DNA of 64,000 nucleotides. It comes from Parasedimentitalea maritima (lineage in GTDB: Bacteria > Pseudomonadota > Alphaproteobacteria > Rhodobacterales > Rhodobacteraceae). Below, piece after piece: positions 18,003 through 27,066 of this stretch. Location: positions 124,001-188,000 of the forward strand of contig NZ_VAUA01000007.1 of the NCBI RefSeq assembly GCF_005771405.1. The letters are read 5' to 3'. The translations under genes were made by a program, and so were the position numbers. Each line of letters begins with the position of its first letter. The first letter of the stretch is position 1. Under the pieces are notes generated by a model, which did not search any database, was not told where the DNA came from, and saw only the letters and a program-made list of their open reading frames with translations.

Positions 18003-18086
18003 GAGGTCTTTTAGCGGGAATGAGGCGCTGTGAGAACAGGTTTGAGTAGAAACAGTCTCTTTCCTGGCCAGAAAATTATGAGGTAA

Positions 18087-18114
18087 CAAAAAAAGCCCGG
18101 CGCAAAGGCCGGGC
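18087..18114 (-). terminator. Rho-independent terminator of the acyl-CoA dehydrogenase gene
   Basis: GCCCGGC (18095-18101) pairs with GCCGGGC (18108-18114). On the minus strand the stem is followed by seven T residues. It is 35 nt after the stop of the dehydrogenase gene. Confidence 0.88.
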
Positions 18115-18148
18115 AGATTGGGGAGATCCCCGGGGAGTATCTCGGGAG

Positions 18149-19807
18149 TTAGGCGAGAAGACGGCGCGCGATAACCTGTGCCTGAATTTCGGCGGCCCCT
18201 TCAAAGATGTTGAGAATTCGGGCGTCACAGAGCACACGAGAAATTTTGTATTCCAGCGCAAACCCGTTGCCGCCGTGGATCTGCAAGCCGTTGTCAGCGG
18301 CGGCCCATGCAACGCGAGCACCAAGTAATTTGGCCATGCCTGCCTCTAGATCACAACGATGACCGTGGTCCTTTTCCCAAGCTGAAAAATAGGTCAACTG
18401 GCGGGCGACCATGATTTCAACGGCCATCATCGCCAGTTTTCCAGAGACGCGGGGGAAATTGATCAATGACTTGCCAAACTGTTTGCGGTCCACAGCATAT
18501 TGCATGCTGATATCCAGCGCCGATTGGGCCACACCGATGGCACGGGCGGCAGTCTGGATGCGGGCGGATTCAAAGGTTTCCATCAGCTGTTTAAAGCCTT
18601 TGCCTTCTTCGCCACCCAGCAGGTTTTCACCTTTGACCTGAAAGCCGTCAAAGCCCAGTTCGTATTCCTTCATGCCGCGATAGCCCAAGACTTCAATTTC
18701 GCCACCGGTCATGCCTTCGGTTGGGAAGGGGTTCTCTTCGGATCCTGGGGTCTTTTCCGCCAAGAACATCGAAAGCCCGCGGTGGTCGGTGCTGTCCGGG
18801 TTTGTACGGGCCAACAGGGTCATCACATGGGTGCGGGCGGCATGGGTGATCCAGGTCTTGTTGCCAGTAATGGTATAGTCCCCAGCTTCACCCTTAATCG
18901 CGCGGGTGCGCAACGATCCCAGGTCAGATCCAGTGTTTGGTTCGGTGAACACAGCCGTGGGCAGGATTTCTCCGCTTGAGATCTTAGGCAGCCAATTGGC
19001 TTTTTGCTCGTCCGTGCCGCCGCAAATGATCAGCTCAGCCGCGATTTCACTACGGGTGCCAAGACTGCCAACACCGATATAGCCGCGCGAGAGTTCTTCG
19101 GAGACCACCACCATTGATGCCTTAGACAGGCCAAGCCCGCCGTATTCTTCTGGGATGGTCAAACCAAAGACGCCCATTTCGGCCAGCTCTTCGATGATTT
19201 CCATCGGGATCAATTCATCCTTGAGGTGCCAATCATGGGCATGAGGTTCGACCCGTTCGCTGGCAAAGCGGCGGAACTGCTCGCGGATCATTTCCAATTC
19301 GTCGTCGAGACCGGTGGCACCAGTTGTCAGGTTGGCAGCCTGTTCTTGCATCAGCTCGACGAGCCGGGTCCGGGCTGCTTGGGTGTTGCCACCCTGTGTT
19401 AGCGTCATGATCGCGGGCTCCATCAACGCACGCATGTCGTCTTGGCTCAGCCCCATATCCTGCAGGCGCACCACTTCGCCCTGATTCATCTGAATGCCGC
19501 CGTAGATCTGCCAGAGGTATTCACCAAAGGCGATTTGGTGGAGCAGTTGTTCGACTTCGCCAAATTTACCTTCGCTCTGAAGCTTCTCTGCCCATTTTTG
19601 CATTTGCTGCAGGCTTTGGTGATAGGTCGCCAGCCAGGACAATCCATGCGCTGCGGTCTGGTTCTCTTCGATCAACCGCCCGGACACACGCCCGTTTTCG
19701 CTGACCATGTTGCGCACTGCGATCCGGGCGGCTTCGAACACTTTTTCAACAGGAGGAAGTGCCGCGGCGGTTTGCGTAAGCAGGTCGGAAATAAGGGTCG
19801 AGGTCAT
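18149..19807 (-). CDS. mcd: Acyl-CoA dehydrogenase, probably (2S)-methylsuccinyl-CoA dehydrogenase
   Basis: A 552-residue flavoprotein: a standard acyl-CoA dehydrogenase core (about residues 165-552) behind a helical N-terminal extension of about 160 residues. Core signatures are FGLTIPEEYGGLGLSKASMVVVSEEL, TEPNTGSDLGSLRTRA, KTWITHAAR and the C-terminal QIHGGNGFALEYKISRVLCDARILNIFEGAAEIQ. A long N-terminal extension is a known property of Mcd, which oxidises methylsuccinyl-CoA in the ethylmalonyl-CoA pathway, and this sequence fits that type; Mcd is therefore my preferred call. Electrons would go to EtfAB, encoded at 31.6-33.3 kb. The pathway's crotonyl-CoA reductase is not in this window. 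ATG 19807 has AGGA upstream. Confidence 0.78.
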   Translation of the reverse strand: MTSTLISDLLTQTAAALPPVEKVFEAARIAVRNMVSENGRVSGRLIEENQTAAHGLSWLATYHQSLQQMQKWAEKLQSEGKFGEVEQLLHQIAFGEYLWQIYGGIQMNQGEVVRLQDMGLSQDDMRALMEPAIMTLTQGGNTQAARTRLVELMQEQAANLTTGATGLDDELEMIREQFRRFASERVEPHAHDWHLKDELIPMEIIEELAEMGVFGLTIPEEYGGLGLSKASMVVVSEELSRGYIGVGSLGTRSEIAAELIICGGTDEQKANWLPKISSGEILPTAVFTEPNTGSDLGSLRTRAIKGEAGDYTITGNKTWITHAARTHVMTLLARTNPDSTDHRGLSMFLAEKTPGSEENPFPTEGMTGGEIEVLGYRGMKEYELGFDGFQVKGENLLGGEEGKGFKQLMETFESARIQTAARAIGVAQSALDISMQYAVDRKQFGKSLINFPRVSGKLAMMAVEIMVARQLTYFSAWEKDHGHRCDLEAGMAKLLGARVAWAAADNGLQIHGGNGFALEYKISRVLCDARILNIFEGAAEIQAQVIARRLLA

Positions 19808-19889
19808 GTGCAGGTCCTGTCCGTACTGGGCGATCAAACGCAAATTGGGTGTTGTCGTCGGTGGTAATCATTTTGCAACTGCAGCGCAA

Positions 19890-19914
19890 CAAAAATGCGC
19901 TGCACTGCGGCATT
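19890..19914. promoter_or_regulatory. Inverted repeat between mcd and the TSUP gene
   Basis: AAAATGC (19890-19896) and GCATTTT (19908-19914) are perfect 7-bp arms around 11 bp. The site is 83 bp upstream of the mcd start and 65 bp upstream of the divergent transporter. It may be an operator for either gene, though a chance repeat is possible. Confidence 0.35.
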
Positions 19915-19978
19915 TTGGAGTAATATTGCGTTTGAAATTTGAGGATGCGGCTTTTTCCAGATGTGATAGAGGAGGTCT

Positions 19979-20746
19979 ATGGAGACATTATTTCTGCTGA
20001 TTTCCCCCCTTCAACTGGTCGCTGCCGTTGGTGTTGCTTTGCTTGCCGGCGTGATCAAGGGCATGGTTGGCTTTGGTATGCCGATGATCTTGATCTCAGG
20101 GCTTAGTATGTTCCTTAGCCCCGAACTGGCGCTGGCAGGATTGATCCTTGCGACAGTCGCCAGCAACGGAATTCAGGCACTACGGCAGGGTTGGGTTGCT
20201 GCGTGGCGCTCGGTTCAGCGGTTTCGGGTGTTCTTGCTGGTTGGCCTGGTGTTTCTGGTGTCCAGTGCGCAGTTGGTTCGGATCTTGCCGGCACAGGTTT
20301 TGCTGTTGGTTCTGGGGGTGCCCATTACGGTGTTCGCTTTCCTGCAGCTAACTGGGTTTCGGTTTCACTTGCAAAAGCCATCAACTAGAATCGAGGCAGC
20401 GGTGGGTGCATTTGCCGGTTTTATCGGTGGGTTGTCCGGCGTTTGGGGGCCGCCGACTGTGGCCTACCTGACAGCATTGGATACGCCCAAGGGGGAACAC
20501 ATTCGGGTTCAGGGTGTGATCTATGGTCTGGGTGCAGTGGCCTTGCTCGTGGCGCATACGGGATCCGGCGTTTTGCGGGCGGAAACCCTGCCGCTGTCGT
20601 TGGCGTTGTTACCTCCGGCGATGTTGGGCATGTGGGTAGGCGTGCGTTGGCATGACAGCATTGATCAGGCAACTTTCCGCAAGGCGACTCTGGTTGTACT
20701 GGCCGTCGCAGGGTTGAACCTGGTGCGGCGCGGTGTGTTTGGATGA
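19979..20746 (+). CDS. TSUP/TauE-SafE family anion exporter
   Basis: A 255-residue membrane protein with about eight helices. The N-terminal repeat ALLAGVIKGMVGFGMPMI and the second-half repeat GAFAGFIGGLSGVWGPPTVAYL are the paired TSUP signatures. Family members export sulfite, sulfoacetate or other organic anions; the substrate here is unknown. GGAGGTCT lies before ATG 19979. It is followed closely by a cation diffusion facilitator. Confidence 0.88.
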   Translation: METLFLLISPLQLVAAVGVALLAGVIKGMVGFGMPMILISGLSMFLSPELALAGLILATVASNGIQALRQGWVAAWRSVQRFRVFLLVGLVFLVSSAQLVRILPAQVLLLVLGVPITVFAFLQLTGFRFHLQKPSTRIEAAVGAFAGFIGGLSGVWGPPTVAYLTALDTPKGEHIRVQGVIYGLGAVALLVAHTGSGVLRAETLPLSLALLPPAMLGMWVGVRWHDSIDQATFRKATLVVLAVAGLNLVRRGVFG

Positions 20747-20756
20747 AGCTGTCGGG

Positions 20757-21653
20757 ATGTTGAAATCGGTTTCAGCTGAACGTTTGGCAATTGGTTCAAT
20801 TGCCGTGTCGCTGTTGGTGTTGGGGCTCAAACTCTTGGCCTGGTGGGTGACTGGGTCTGTGGCCCTGTATTCGGACGCACTGGAATCGCTGGTCAATGTC
20901 GGCGGTGCTGCGCTGGCATTGGTTGCGGTCTGGTACGCCCAGCTGCCGGCCGACAGTGGCCACCCCTATGGGCATCACAAGGCCGAGTATTTTTCTGCTG
21001 TGGCAGAGGGTATCATGATTGTGGTGGCCGCGCTGTTGATCGTTCATCAGGCGTTGGAGGTCTTGTGGGCGCCGGACCTAAGTGACCTTGGCCCGCTCGG
21101 CCTCGTGGTGAATGGCGCCGCGATGCTGATCAATCTGGGCTGGGCAAGGGTTTTGATTGTCTGGGCACGCAGGAATCACTCTCCAGCGCTGGCGGCAAGT
21201 GGTCGCCATCTTATGAGTGATGTCTGGACCTCGGTTGGGGTGCTTGGTGGGCTGATTGTGGCCTTATTGACTGGTTGGGCCGTTCTAGATCCCGTTCTGG
21301 CAATCATTGTGGCGCTGAATATTCTGAGGGAAGGCGTCATCGTTATTAGCTCATCTGTTGGCGGGTTGATGGATTCGGCCGCTGAACCGGGCGAGCAGAA
21401 GCAAATTGAAACGATCATCCACAAGGCGGCCAATGGTGCGCTTCAGATCCATGACATTCGTACCCGACGTGCGGGGCAGGCGCTGTTTGTGGAGTTTCAC
21501 ATGGTGGTGTCCGCTGCGATGACTGTAGCGGCATCACACGAGATCTGCGACCGGATCGAAGCAGCGTTGCAGGCGGAGATTTCTGGAATTCACGCCACGA
21601 TCCATGTCGAACCAGACAACAAACTGGAACCAGTTGGCATAAACCCTAGTTAA
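20757..21653 (+). CDS. Cation diffusion facilitator (CDF) family transporter
   Basis: A 298-residue protein with about six membrane helices and a cytoplasmic C-terminal domain of about 85 residues. Metal-site motifs are YSDALESLVN in helix 2 (aspartate at the canonical first position) and SDVWTS in helix 5, with HPYGHHKAEYFS between. CDF transporters export Zn, Mn, Fe or Co in exchange for protons; specificity cannot be set from sequence alone. I use ATG 20757; a GTG at 20733 would overlap the upstream gene and add eight residues. Probably co-transcribed with the TSUP gene. Confidence 0.9.
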   Translation: MLKSVSAERLAIGSIAVSLLVLGLKLLAWWVTGSVALYSDALESLVNVGGAALALVAVWYAQLPADSGHPYGHHKAEYFSAVAEGIMIVVAALLIVHQALEVLWAPDLSDLGPLGLVVNGAAMLINLGWARVLIVWARRNHSPALAASGRHLMSDVWTSVGVLGGLIVALLTGWAVLDPVLAIIVALNILREGVIVISSSVGGLMDSAAEPGEQKQIETIIHKAANGALQIHDIRTRRAGQALFVEFHMVVSAAMTVAASHEICDRIEAALQAEISGIHATIHVEPDNKLEPVGINPS

Positions 21654-21731
21654 TAGAACTTCCCATGTGTTTTCGTCCTGGCCGCGGATGTCGCGGCCAG
21701 AGTGGATGGTAAAAGGTTCTGGGGTGGAGAA

Positions 21732-22160
21732 ATGGATAAAGTTCAAAAGGGACAATGTTTTTGCGGCGCCGTTGCAATTGAAGTGACGGGAGACCCCGAG
21801 GCTATGGGGTATTGTCATTGTGCGTCATGCCGGTCGTGGTCTGCAGGTCCAGTCAATGCGTTTACTCTGTGGAAGCCAGACGCTGTCGCTGTGACCCACG
21901 GGGAACAGCACCTGACCACATTTGAGAAAACAGAGAGCAGCCAACGCCAGTTCTGCAGTTTATGCGGGGGGCATGTGATGACCGGTCACAAGGGCTTTGG
22001 CTTGGTTGATGTCTATGCGGCCACGATACCAACGCAAAAGTTTGAGCCGGGCGTACATGTAAATTATGCTGAAACGGTTTTACCCATCAAAGACGGATTG
22101 CCCAAGATGCGCGATTTTCCTGCTGAACTGGGCGGTAGCGGAGACTTGATGCCAGAGTAG
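21732..22160 (+). CDS. GFA (glutathione-dependent formaldehyde-activating) family protein
   Basis: A 142-residue zinc-binding protein of the CENP-V/GFA type. The family cysteines are visible: GQCFCGAVAIEV near the N-terminus, GYCHCASCRSW, and FCSLCGGHV. Founding members accelerate formation of S-hydroxymethylglutathione from formaldehyde, but most members have no demonstrated activity. Start ATG 21732 has GGTGGAG upstream. The gene ends just before a strong bidirectional terminator shared with pckA. Confidence 0.88.
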   Translation: MDKVQKGQCFCGAVAIEVTGDPEAMGYCHCASCRSWSAGPVNAFTLWKPDAVAVTHGEQHLTTFEKTESSQRQFCSLCGGHVMTGHKGFGLVDVYAATIPTQKFEPGVHVNYAETVLPIKDGLPKMRDFPAELGGSGDLMPE

Positions 22161-22179
22161 CTACTGGCCCCCGAAACGC

Positions 22180-22207
22180 AAAAGGCCCCGGAAATACGGG
22201 GCCTTTT
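22180..22207. terminator. Bidirectional terminator between the GFA gene and pckA
   Basis: AAAAGGCCCCG (22180-22190) and CGGGGCCTTTT (22197-22207) form an 11-bp stem with a 6-nt loop. The arms end in A4 and T4, so it can terminate in both directions. Confidence 0.88.
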
Positions 22208-22224
22208 GACGTGCTTCAGCGGTA

Positions 22225-23823
22225 TCAGCTGATTGCGGCAGCTTTTACGTCGTCGTCGATGTAGGGCAGGTACTGGGTGAAATTGTCCGAGAACATTTGC
22301 ACCAGCTTGGCGGCCTGCGTGTCATAGGCGGCCTGATCGTCCCAGGTCCGGCGCGGGTCCAGCAGAACCTCGGCCACACCGGGTACAGAAACCGGGACAT
22401 CAAAGCCAAAGTTGCTGTCCTTGCGGAATTCGACCTCAGCCAAGGATCCGTCCAGCGCAGCGCTCAACAAGGCACGGGTGGCGCGGATTGGCATACGCGA
22501 ACCGATGCCATAAGCACCGCCAGTCCAGCCGGTGTTGACCAGCCAGCATGTAGCGCCATGCTGGGCGATCTTTTCGCGCAGCAGGTTGCCATAGGCTTCG
22601 GGACGGCGTGGCATGAAGGGGGCACCAAAGCAGGTAGAGAATGTTGGCTCTGGTTCAGTCACACCACGTTCGGTGCCAGCCACCTTGGAGGTAAAGCCGG
22701 ACAGGAAGTGATACATGGCCTGCGCTGGTGTCAGACGGGCAATCGGGGGCAGCACACCAAAGGCATCACAGGTTAGCATGATGATATTCTTGGGGTGACC
22801 GCCCATCGCGGTTTTTGACGCGTTGGCGATATACTCCAACGGGTAAGCGCAACGCATGTTGGCTGTCAGGCTGTCGTCCTCGAAATCCAGTTCCTTGGTT
22901 TCTTCGTCGAACACCATGTTTTCAATCACGGTGCCAAACTTGGAAGTGGTGGCGTAGATTTCGGGCTCAGCTTCAGGGTTTAGGCTGATGGTCTTGGCAT
23001 AGCAGCCCCCTTCGAAGTTGAAGGTGCCGTTGTCGGACCAGCCGTGTTCGTCATCCCCAATCAAGGTGCGTTCTGGATCTGCTGACAGCGTGGTCTTGCC
23101 GGTGCCGGACAGGCCAAAGAACACGGCGGAATCAACCGGGTTGCCAGTGGCGTGGTTGGCCGAGCAGTGCATCGGCATGATGCCTTTTTCGGGCAGCAGG
23201 TAGTTCAGCAGGGTGAAAACGGACTTTTTGTTTTCTCCAGCATATTCGGTGCCGCCGATCAGGATCAGTTTGCGATCGAAATTCATCGCAATCACAGTTT
23301 CACTGCGACAGTTGTGTTTGGCCGGGTCCGCCTGAAAACTTGGGCAGTTGATAACGGTGAAGTCCGACACAAATTCATTTAGGTCTTCGCGGTCGGGGCG
23401 ACGCAGCAGATGGCGGATAAACAAGTTGTGCCAGGCCAGCTCGGTCACCATACGGACATTGATCGAATGGGCGGGGTCTGCGCCACCAACCAGATCCTGT
23501 ACGAAATAGTCGCGACCTTTCATGTGCTCCAGCATGTCGGCATATAGCGCGTCAAAGCCTTCGGGCGACATTGCGGCGTTGTTGTCCCACCAAATGGTGT
23601 CTTCGACACTTGCGGTTTTCACCACATGTTTGTCCTTGGGCGAGCGACCGGTAAACTTACCCGTGGTGACCAAAAAGGCGCCACCTTTGCCCAGGGTGCC
23701 TTCGCCGCGCTTTAGCGCCGCCTCGACCAATGCAGGCTCCATGAAGTTGTAATAGACATGTCCCAGACCCTCGATGCCCTGATCTTCGAGGCGGAATTGC
23801 GGGTTAACCCGTCCTAATGTCAT
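22225..23823 (-). CDS. pckA: Phosphoenolpyruvate carboxykinase (ATP)
   Basis: Converts oxaloacetate and ATP to phosphoenolpyruvate, the entry step of gluconeogenesis. The 532-residue protein has the ATP-type length. The P-loop [13 protein letters not shown] (residues 235-247, K243), the kinase-2 segment LIGDDEHGW, the metal-site region [12 protein letters not shown] and the C-terminal [24 protein letters not shown] are present. GGAGAAAG lies before ATG 23823. It is divergent from chvI across 336 bp; in Agrobacterium pckA also neighbours chvGI and responds to it, so control by the adjacent ChvI is plausible here. Confidence 0.97.
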   Translation of the reverse strand: MTLGRVNPQFRLEDQGIEGLGHVYYNFMEPALVEAALKRGEGTLGKGGAFLVTTGKFTGRSPKDKHVVKTASVEDTIWWDNNAAMSPEGFDALYADMLEHMKGRDYFVQDLVGGADPAHSINVRMVTELAWHNLFIRHLLRRPDREDLNEFVSDFTVINCPSFQADPAKHNCRSETVIAMNFDRKLILIGGTEYAGENKKSVFTLLNYLLPEKGIMPMHCSANHATGNPVDSAVFFGLSGTGKTTLSADPERTLIGDDEHGWSDNGTFNFEGGCYAKTISLNPEAEPEIYATTSKFGTVIENMVFDEETKELDFEDDSLTANMRCAYPLEYIANASKTAMGGHPKNIIMLTCDAFGVLPPIARLTPAQAMYHFLSGFTSKVAGTERGVTEPEPTFSTCFGAPFMPRRPEAYGNLLREKIAQHGATCWLVNTGWTGGAYGIGSRMPIRATRALLSAALDGSLAEVEFRKDSNFGFDVPVSVPGVAEVLLDPRRTWDDQAAYDTQAAKLVQMFSDNFTQYLPYIDDDVKAAAIS

Positions 23824-24159
23824 ATGTTCTTTCTCCTATGGCGGCGCGGGCGTCACTGGAGAACGCATCGTGCCGTGGGGCAATGGAAACGGCAAAGGGC
23901 CGATGGCGGTGTCCTTAACATGTTGGTTTGGGGCGTGAACAGGACGGTTTGGCGCAGTTAGCGCCATCAAGCCAATGTTTACGCAACCATTGCTTTTTAG
24001 GCAGGTGGCTGGGCGTTGTTCAGGGGATCCTAAGATATTTTTGTCTCAATTAAGACGCAAGATTGCCTCGATTCGTTAATGGGGATTGATTCGGACAGGC
24101 AGAACAGCGATGAATAGGGCAAAAAAGCAGGCAGTTCAGAGCAGATTAGGGGCACACAG
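23824..24159. promoter_or_regulatory. pckA-chvI divergent control region
   Basis: A 336-bp stretch with no credible gene, holding the promoters of pckA (leftward) and chvI (rightward). It contains a small perfect inverted repeat TGGCGC-AGTTA-GCGCCA at 23950-23966 and an AT-rich segment around 24035-24056 (TTTTTGTCTCAATTAAGAC). Either could be part of a ChvI or catabolic regulator site. I could not assign promoter boxes with confidence. Confidence 0.5.
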
Positions 24160-24867
24160 ATGTCAAAGATTGCATTGGTTGACGATGACAGGAATATCCT
24201 GACTTCCGTCTCGATGACCCTCGAAGCCGAAGGTTTTGAGGTTGAAACATACAACGATGGACAGGCCGCGTTAGACGCGTTCAATAAGAAACTGCCGGAT
24301 ATGGCCGTGTTGGATATCAAAATGCCCCGTATGGACGGTATGGATCTGCTACAGCGGCTGCGGCAGAAATCACAGATGCCTGTGATCTTCCTGACCTCCA
24401 AGGATGATGAAATTGACGAGGTTCTTGGCCTGCGTATGGGCGCTGACGATTACGTCAAGAAGCCATTCTCGCAACGCTTGCTGGTCGAACGCATTCGTGC
24501 GCTGCTACGACGCCAAGAGGCGATCAAAGGGGATGCTGAAGGCGACACACCTGTAGCAGAGACCAAGGTGATGGAGCGCGGTGAACTGCGCATGGACCCA
24601 TTGCGCCATTCGGTCAGCTGGAAGGGCAAGGATGTTTCGCTGACTGTAACCGAATTTTTGCTGCTGCAGGCTCTGGCGCAACGTCCCGGGTTCGTCAAAA
24701 GTCGTGACCAGCTGATGGATGTCGCCTATGATGACCAAGTCTATGTGGACGATCGGACTATCGATAGCCATATCAAGCGGTTGCGCAAAAAGATGCGAAG
24801 TGCTGATGCAGATTTTTCAGCAATTGAGACGCTGTATGGTATCGGATACCGGTATAACGAAGACTAA
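24160..24867 (+). CDS. chvI: Response regulator ChvI (OmpR/PhoB type)
   Basis: A 235-residue DNA-binding response regulator. The receiver domain shows the acidic pocket VDDDRN, phosphoacceptor D52 in [13 protein letters not shown] switch FLTSKDD and K in [20 protein letters not shown]. The winged-helix domain (about 140-233) ends [15 protein letters not shown] and [13 protein letters not shown]. Neighbourhood (pckA on one side, chvG then hprK on the other) identifies it as ChvI, the acid/envelope-stress regulator of alphaproteobacteria. It is followed after 33 nt by its sensor kinase. Confidence 0.95.
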   Translation: MSKIALVDDDRNILTSVSMTLEAEGFEVETYNDGQAALDAFNKKLPDMAVLDIKMPRMDGMDLLQRLRQKSQMPVIFLTSKDDEIDEVLGLRMGADDYVKKPFSQRLLVERIRALLRRQEAIKGDAEGDTPVAETKVMERGELRMDPLRHSVSWKGKDVSLTVTEFLLLQALAQRPGFVKSRDQLMDVAYDDQVYVDDRTIDSHIKRLRKKMRSADADFSAIETLYGIGYRYNED

Positions 24868-24900
24868 GCGACCTCTAATGGTCTTGGTGGAAGGGCGCTA

Positions 24901-26613
24901 ATGCGCGACACGGGTATGACACAGAACCAGCACGATGGTGATGTAGTTCTGGGCGACGATTGGGTCGCTCCGGAACACACTGTTGCGCAGGAAATGCAGG
25001 CCAAGCGGGCCCGCCGCAGGCTGTTTTCCTTAAAGGGATCACCGCTTACACGTAAAATCATTACCTTTAATCTGGTTGCGCTGTTCATCCTGGTATTGGG
25101 TGTTCTCTATCTGGATTCCTCACGTCAAAGTCTGGTTTTGCAACGGGCCGGTGCCCTAGTTGGTGAAGCCCGTTTGATCGCTGATGTGTTTGAGGCCCAA
25201 CTCTCGGCGACTGATACCGAAAGCCTGTCCGCAGGCGATGGCATTGATACAGACAATACTCTGGCAGGGCTAAGCCTGCGCTCTGGGGTCGAAGTTTATG
25301 TTTTCGATGCTGCTGAAAATCTGATTGGCCAAACCAAGGGTGACTCGGTCAACGAGGCGCTGGAAGATCACTTGAATGGCGGTCAAACGGGAACGACCTT
25401 GATCAGTGATGGGTTGTTGGCGCTGTGGTCTGTCTTGGAGCGTATTCTGCCGTCCGGTCCTGCGGCTGAACATGACACTCTGGTAAGTCAGCTGAGCAGC
25501 ATGGTTCCCCGCACTTTGTCTGATGGGACCAAGATCGAATCCATTGTTGATACTGCCGGTGGTACTGTGTTCACTGCTGTGACACCCATTTTGCGGCAAG
25601 GTCAGCCGATTGGGGTGGTTGCAGTGGCATCCCCGACGGGTGAAATCGATGCTTTTGTTCGCAACGAGCGAGAGCGTGTTTTTCAGATGTTTGTTGTTGC
25701 TTTGCTGGTTTCCGTTGGCCTTTCGCTGGTGCTGGCGTCAACCATCGCCAACCCATTGGCCGATCTGGCTGAAGCCGCCGAGCTTGGCCGCGATCGTGAT
25801 TCTCGCAAAGTCCAGCCGGGTCGCATTCGTATCCCGGATCTCTCTGCCCGCCCGGATGAAATCGGTCGCCTTAGTCGGGCACTTCGCGGCATGGTCAAAG
25901 CCTTGTATAGCCGCATCGATAGCAATGAGCAGTTCGCTGCAGATGTTGCGCATGAAATTAAGAACCCTCTTGCCAGCTTGCAATCGGCGGTTGGCACAAT
26001 GCGGATTGTCAAACGTGACGACCAACGCGAAAAACTATTGGAAGTGATCGAACATGACGTGCGGCGTTTGGATCGGCTGGTCAGTGATATTTCCAATGCT
26101 TCTCGACTGGATGCCGAGTTGGTGAAGGAAGAAGAAGAAAACTTCGATCTGCTGGTTATGCTGGGCAATCTGAACCAATACTTGGGCGAAGATGCACGCG
26201 GCAAAGGGATCGACTATATAACGGATCTGGCCGAGGGTCCGATTATGATCACTGGGCTTGAAGCACGGTTGGCGCAGGTTTTTGTCAACCTGATCACCAA
26301 TGCGATTTCCTTCTGTGACGAAGGCGATGCAATTCGGGTCTGGGCACGACGCCGGGCAAATCGTGTGCTTGTTGTAGTTGAGGACACCGGTCCGGGCATT
26401 CCGGATCAAGCGCTTAGCAAGATCTTCAAGCGGTTCTACTCACAACGACCAGAAGAACATTTCGGCAATAATTCAGGTCTTGGCTTGGCGATTTCCAAAC
26501 AAATTGTCGAAGCACATGGCGGCGTGGTTTGGGCCGAGAATATTCGCCCAACTGAAATGGACCTCACTTCGGAACCTCTGGGTGCTCGGTTTGTTGTTGG
26601 ATTGCCGGTCTAG
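24901..26613 (+). CDS. chvG: Sensor histidine kinase ChvG
   Basis: A 570-residue membrane kinase that pairs with ChvI. Layout: cytoplasmic N-tail (1-50), helix 1 (about 53-71), periplasmic sensor of about 190 residues, helix 2 (about 261-280), HAMP, then HisKA with ADVAHEIKNPLASLQ and phosphorylated H351. ATPase motifs follow: N-box FVNLITNAISF, G1 VVEDTGPGIPD, and NNSGLGLAISKQIVEAHGG. It starts 33 nt after chvI. The hprK gene begins 3 nt after its stop, so the sensor and HPr kinase are probably on one mRNA. Confidence 0.95.
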   Translation: MRDTGMTQNQHDGDVVLGDDWVAPEHTVAQEMQAKRARRRLFSLKGSPLTRKIITFNLVALFILVLGVLYLDSSRQSLVLQRAGALVGEARLIADVFEAQLSATDTESLSAGDGIDTDNTLAGLSLRSGVEVYVFDAAENLIGQTKGDSVNEALEDHLNGGQTGTTLISDGLLALWSVLERILPSGPAAEHDTLVSQLSSMVPRTLSDGTKIESIVDTAGGTVFTAVTPILRQGQPIGVVAVASPTGEIDAFVRNERERVFQMFVVALLVSVGLSLVLASTIANPLADLAEAAELGRDRDSRKVQPGRIRIPDLSARPDEIGRLSRALRGMVKALYSRIDSNEQFAADVAHEIKNPLASLQSAVGTMRIVKRDDQREKLLEVIEHDVRRLDRLVSDISNASRLDAELVKEEEENFDLLVMLGNLNQYLGEDARGKGIDYITDLAEGPIMITGLEARLAQVFVNLITNAISFCDEGDAIRVWARRRANRVLVVVEDTGPGIPDQALSKIFKRFYSQRPEEHFGNNSGLGLAISKQIVEAHGGVVWAENIRPTEMDLTSEPLGARFVVGLPV

Positions 26614-26616
26614 GAC

Positions 26617-27066
26617 GTGAATGTGGGCGACGGACAAGATCTGTGCCTGCATGCATCCTGTGTCACGCTGAATGGCCGTGGCTTGCTGATTCGCGGTGAA
26701 TCCGGCAGCGGAAAGTCGACACTTGCGTTGGCGTTGATCGCGTTGGGTGCGACACTGGTTGCGGATGATAAAGTGTTGCTGTCGGTAGAGCATGAAGAGT
26801 TAATCGCTCGGTCGCCCTCGGTGCTTGCTGGATTGATAGAGGCGCGAGGTTTGGGGTTGCTGCAAGCTGAGTATTGTCAGCAGTCTGCGATTTGTGCGGT
26901 GATCGATATGGACAGTACAGAGCAAGATCGGTTGCCTGTCTCTCTCAATACCGAAATTCTGGGTCAGACAGTGACACTGTTGCGCAGGTTTGATGCTGCC
27001 CATTTAGCACCGGCTCTGCTACAATATTTGAAGTGTGGACGGCGGGATCCAGATGCAGGAACGTAA
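26617..27066 (+). CDS. hprK: HPr kinase/phosphorylase, short alphaproteobacterial form
   Basis: Phosphorylates and dephosphorylates HPr on serine 46. At 149 residues it matches only the C-terminal catalytic half of the roughly 310-residue Firmicutes enzyme. The P-loop GESGSGKSTLALALIALGATLVADDK (K33) and the HPrK signature region AGLIEARGLGLLQ are intact, so activity is expected. The short form is established for alphaproteobacteria. GTG 26617 is used as the start; a GTG two codons later is possible. The 3' end overlaps rapZ. Confidence 0.93.
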   Translation: MNVGDGQDLCLHASCVTLNGRGLLIRGESGSGKSTLALALIALGATLVADDKVLLSVEHEELIARSPSVLAGLIEARGLGLLQAEYCQQSAICAVIDMDSTEQDRLPVSLNTEILGQTVTLLRRFDAAHLAPALLQYLKCGRRDPDAGT

